From Tyto alba (Eukaryota; Chordata; Aves; Strigiformes; Tytonidae), in NCBI RefSeq assembly GCF_018691265.1, contig NW_024881329.1, positions 4,216,001-4,280,000 of the forward strand: a stretch of 64,000 nt of DNA, written 5' to 3'. Shown one piece after another: positions 61,826-64,000 of this stretch. Position 1 is the stretch's first letter, and each line of letters opens with the position of its first letter. The translations under genes and the position numbers were made by a program. The notes under the pieces were generated by a model that worked only from the letters and a program-made list of their open reading frames with translations, was not told the origin of the DNA and searched no databases.

Positions 61826-64000
61826 GGAGTGCTGGTCCAAGGTACCCTATAGCTGTCCCCTTCAAAGCCCTGGGCTTCGTCTGGCTGAAAACACGTGCAG
61901 AGTCCCGTGCTCAGCGACCACAGCTGCCGCTGTGGATGCTCAGTGCCTTCACAAGTCGGACCCAAGTGTCTCCGATCAGATGCCTGACAAAGGTTGCATC
62001 CAGCTGTTGGCATTGGACTAAGCTCAAAAGCATCATGCAGGCCCTTGCTTTGCCATCTCAGCTTCTCTGGCATGAGTTCACCCAGCAATTTCCCCTTTGC
62101 TGCACAGCAGCACCCTGCATGGGGAAGCGCTGCATGAAGTGGGTTGCCTGTGTCCTGGGGGAGGAAATGGTGTGCACGCCTGTGAAAATGCACCGTGAGC
62201 GAAGAAGGGTGTGGGCGGCAATTGTACCGGCGGCTCAGGCACTTCCGAGGCTTGAGTGTTTCCTTCCCACTCCTCGCTCTGCTCTTATCGCAAGTGTAGT
62301 GCATGTGCGGGAGCACTGGGTATGCTAAAGCAAATCTGGCAGGGGAGAGTGGGTAATCCTGGGGTGATGAGAAGCCTTGCGACTCCTCAGCAGGGCTGGG
62401 GCATTTTAGATCCCACACTGACCTGGGCCACGGGTTTAAAAAAATAGCAGATTATCGTTAGCACCCCTCTGTAGATGAGTTGAGGGGAGGGATGGGATGT
62501 TACCAGATGAGTTCCATGGGTGTTTGATGGCAGCAGAACCGTGGTGGGGCCAGGCAGCCTCTGAAGGAATGTGAAGAATATAAATGGAAATTAATATATA
62601 ATGCAGGATATCAATGCTGTGGCCTGTTCCCTTCTCTCCCTCCCCTTGCACACACCGGCAGAGTTTGGTGCCCTCTGCCCAGCCCCTTCCAGCGTACCCT
62701 AGGTCAGCCACGCTTCTGCTCCCCCTGTTCTTCCCATCCTAGGTGTTTTCTGGTGCTGCCCCTCGTTCTTGCCTCCTGTTCCCTCTCCCCGCATCCCTGT
62801 CCCCACCCTATAGATTGGGACCCCATGACACCACGGTTGTGGACGTGAGGCTGCACAACCACCGCTAGCCACCGGTTTTCCTGGAGCAGAGGCTCAGCCA
62901 TGAGGATTGGGAAAAGTGGCTCCAAAACTGAGTTTGTTCTGTGTTTAAAAGAGTTTGAGCTACTTTTTTAATCTCATAGCAGGGCCTGCTTCAGTGCTAT
63001 TGTATTCTACACAGCTCATCTGTTTAGCAGCTTGCTTTCTCCTTTTTTCCCCCAAATCTGTCCCAACAAAAGTTTGATGGAAGTATATGGCTAAAAATCC
63101 CCCTTGGTTTAAAAAAAAAAAAAAACAAAAAAACCCCCAAATCATTAACTTCTTTTCATTGTGAATTTCACTACTGACACCAAAAGAGATTGTGTGGTCT
63201 TTAGTACTAGATTTTGTGTGATGGGAGAGGACATACTTGATTCTCTTTTCTCTGTGAGTCAGTATAACAGATATAATCCCATCCTTTCATTTTACGAAAA
63301 GACTTTTGGTTTGTGTTTTGGCTTGCTGTGTTCCAAAAATGCTTGTCAAGAAGAACATTTCTGAGAGGGTACAGGCTAGTGGAGGGGAAGGCACTGGAAA
63401 ACCATTGTGAGTTTATTCTGTAGCAACAGGTGACAAGGTAGCCAAAAAAAAAAAAAAAATCCAGCTCCCCGATTAATTAATTTATACTCCCTGATATTTC
63501 ATTTATGTATGTGTGTGTGTTTGTGTATATGCATGCACTCTTTCTCTTCATATCTCTTTCTCTGCTTAAACGTGGGCAACTCCATTTCTGCCTCCCCACG
63601 TCCATCCTTCACATGGATCTCCCCGTGTAACCATCCTACCAAGCAATCGCAACTCGTTGCAAGTGAATTGGGCATTTATGTGAATTCATTTTTGTACCCA
63701 AACGTAGGAAATTATTCTTTAAAAATGATGGGGTTTTCCCCATCCTGTTACCTACACCTCCTGCTCATTAGTGACAAATATTTGCTCAAGAAGTGGAAAG
63801 CAGCTTTTTGTTTATTTTAAGTGATAATAGAACAAGTTTTGGCCCAGAAAGAAAAGTTGCAGCTAGGAAGGAGAATGATTCCCAGTGTGTCAACCATATG
63901 CTGCATTCATCTAACTGAAGTGGCTTAATTACTGGTAGATGTTGCCATGCTCATAAAGATAGCGCTAACTTTTTTGCCAAGATTGTTTGCTGATAATTGC
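61826..64000. other. intergenic sequence at the right edge
   Basis: The longest open frame is a 199-codon minus-strand frame (61819-62418) with no recognisable domain or signal peptide, so it is not called. A15 and A16 tracts lie at 63111-63125 and 63444-63459, and a short GT-rich microsatellite at 63508-63533. There is no sign of the CDK-inhibitor domain or the C-terminal nuclear-localisation region of CDKN1C, the gene expected next by mammalian synteny. Confidence 0.55.

Noticed and set aside
63508..63533. GT-rich microsatellite as a notable Z-DNA element
   Set aside because: The repeat is short and interrupted, comparable to thousands in any vertebrate genome.
1..64000. tRNA, rRNA, CRISPR, bacterial-type operons or viral genes
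   Set aside because: None seen. There are no cloverleaf A/B-box pairs I could support outside the MIR-like relics, no spaced direct-repeat arrays, and no recognisable retroviral genes or long terminal repeats.

Overview
This is a vertebrate nuclear genomic window, most likely from a bird, and it is almost entirely non-coding. One protein-coding exon is recognisable: 30211-30411 on the + strand, the last coding exon of the cardiac/epithelial voltage-gated potassium channel gene KCNQ1 (Kv7.1). It starts in phase 0 at the same codon as the human last exon and ends with the channel's conserved C-terminal signature LPTYEQLTVP. A bird source is inferred from a CR1 LINE 3' end carrying the avian-type terminal octamer repeat (about 11915-12243), very low density of recent transposons, and several worn amniote MIR-like/CORE-type SINE relics.

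Layout. Positions 1-30210 are the 3' part of the last KCNQ1 intron; its 5' end and the preceding exon lie upstream of the window. It holds one CR1 copy, at least three old MIR-like relics, other old repeat fragments and many long A or T homopolymers. Positions 30211-30411 are the last coding exon, followed by a 3'UTR with two candidate poly(A) signals (31100-31105 and 32301-32306), the distal one better supported. From about 32.3 kb to the end the window appears intergenic, with no exon I can recognise. In mammals KCNQ1 is followed by CDKN1C, SLC22A18 and PHLDA2. No CDKN1C sequence is visible, so that gene, if synteny holds, would lie past the right edge.

The intergenic half changes character. 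It is ordinary, moderately AT-rich DNA to about 49.7 kb apart from a small CpG-rich block at 35.9-36.5 kb. A strong CpG island follows at 49.75-51.1 kb, with a (GGGA)n tract, a GC-rich 22-bp tandem array and two CTCF-like motifs. Next comes a very unusual segment at 54.85-56.55 kb, where uninterrupted poly-C and poly-G tracts of up to 30 bases alternate with short unique AT-rich blocks that look like regulatory DNA; one contains a perfect MEF2 consensus. Further GC-rich and homeodomain-site-rich blocks occur at 60.1 and 61.5 kb.

I found no complete new gene system. The most notable observations are the CpG island with a possible non-coding transcription unit or insulator, and the poly-C/poly-G cluster, both between KCNQ1 and its expected neighbour. 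The KCNQ1 tail itself keeps the Nedd4-type PY motif but has a shorter linker than human.
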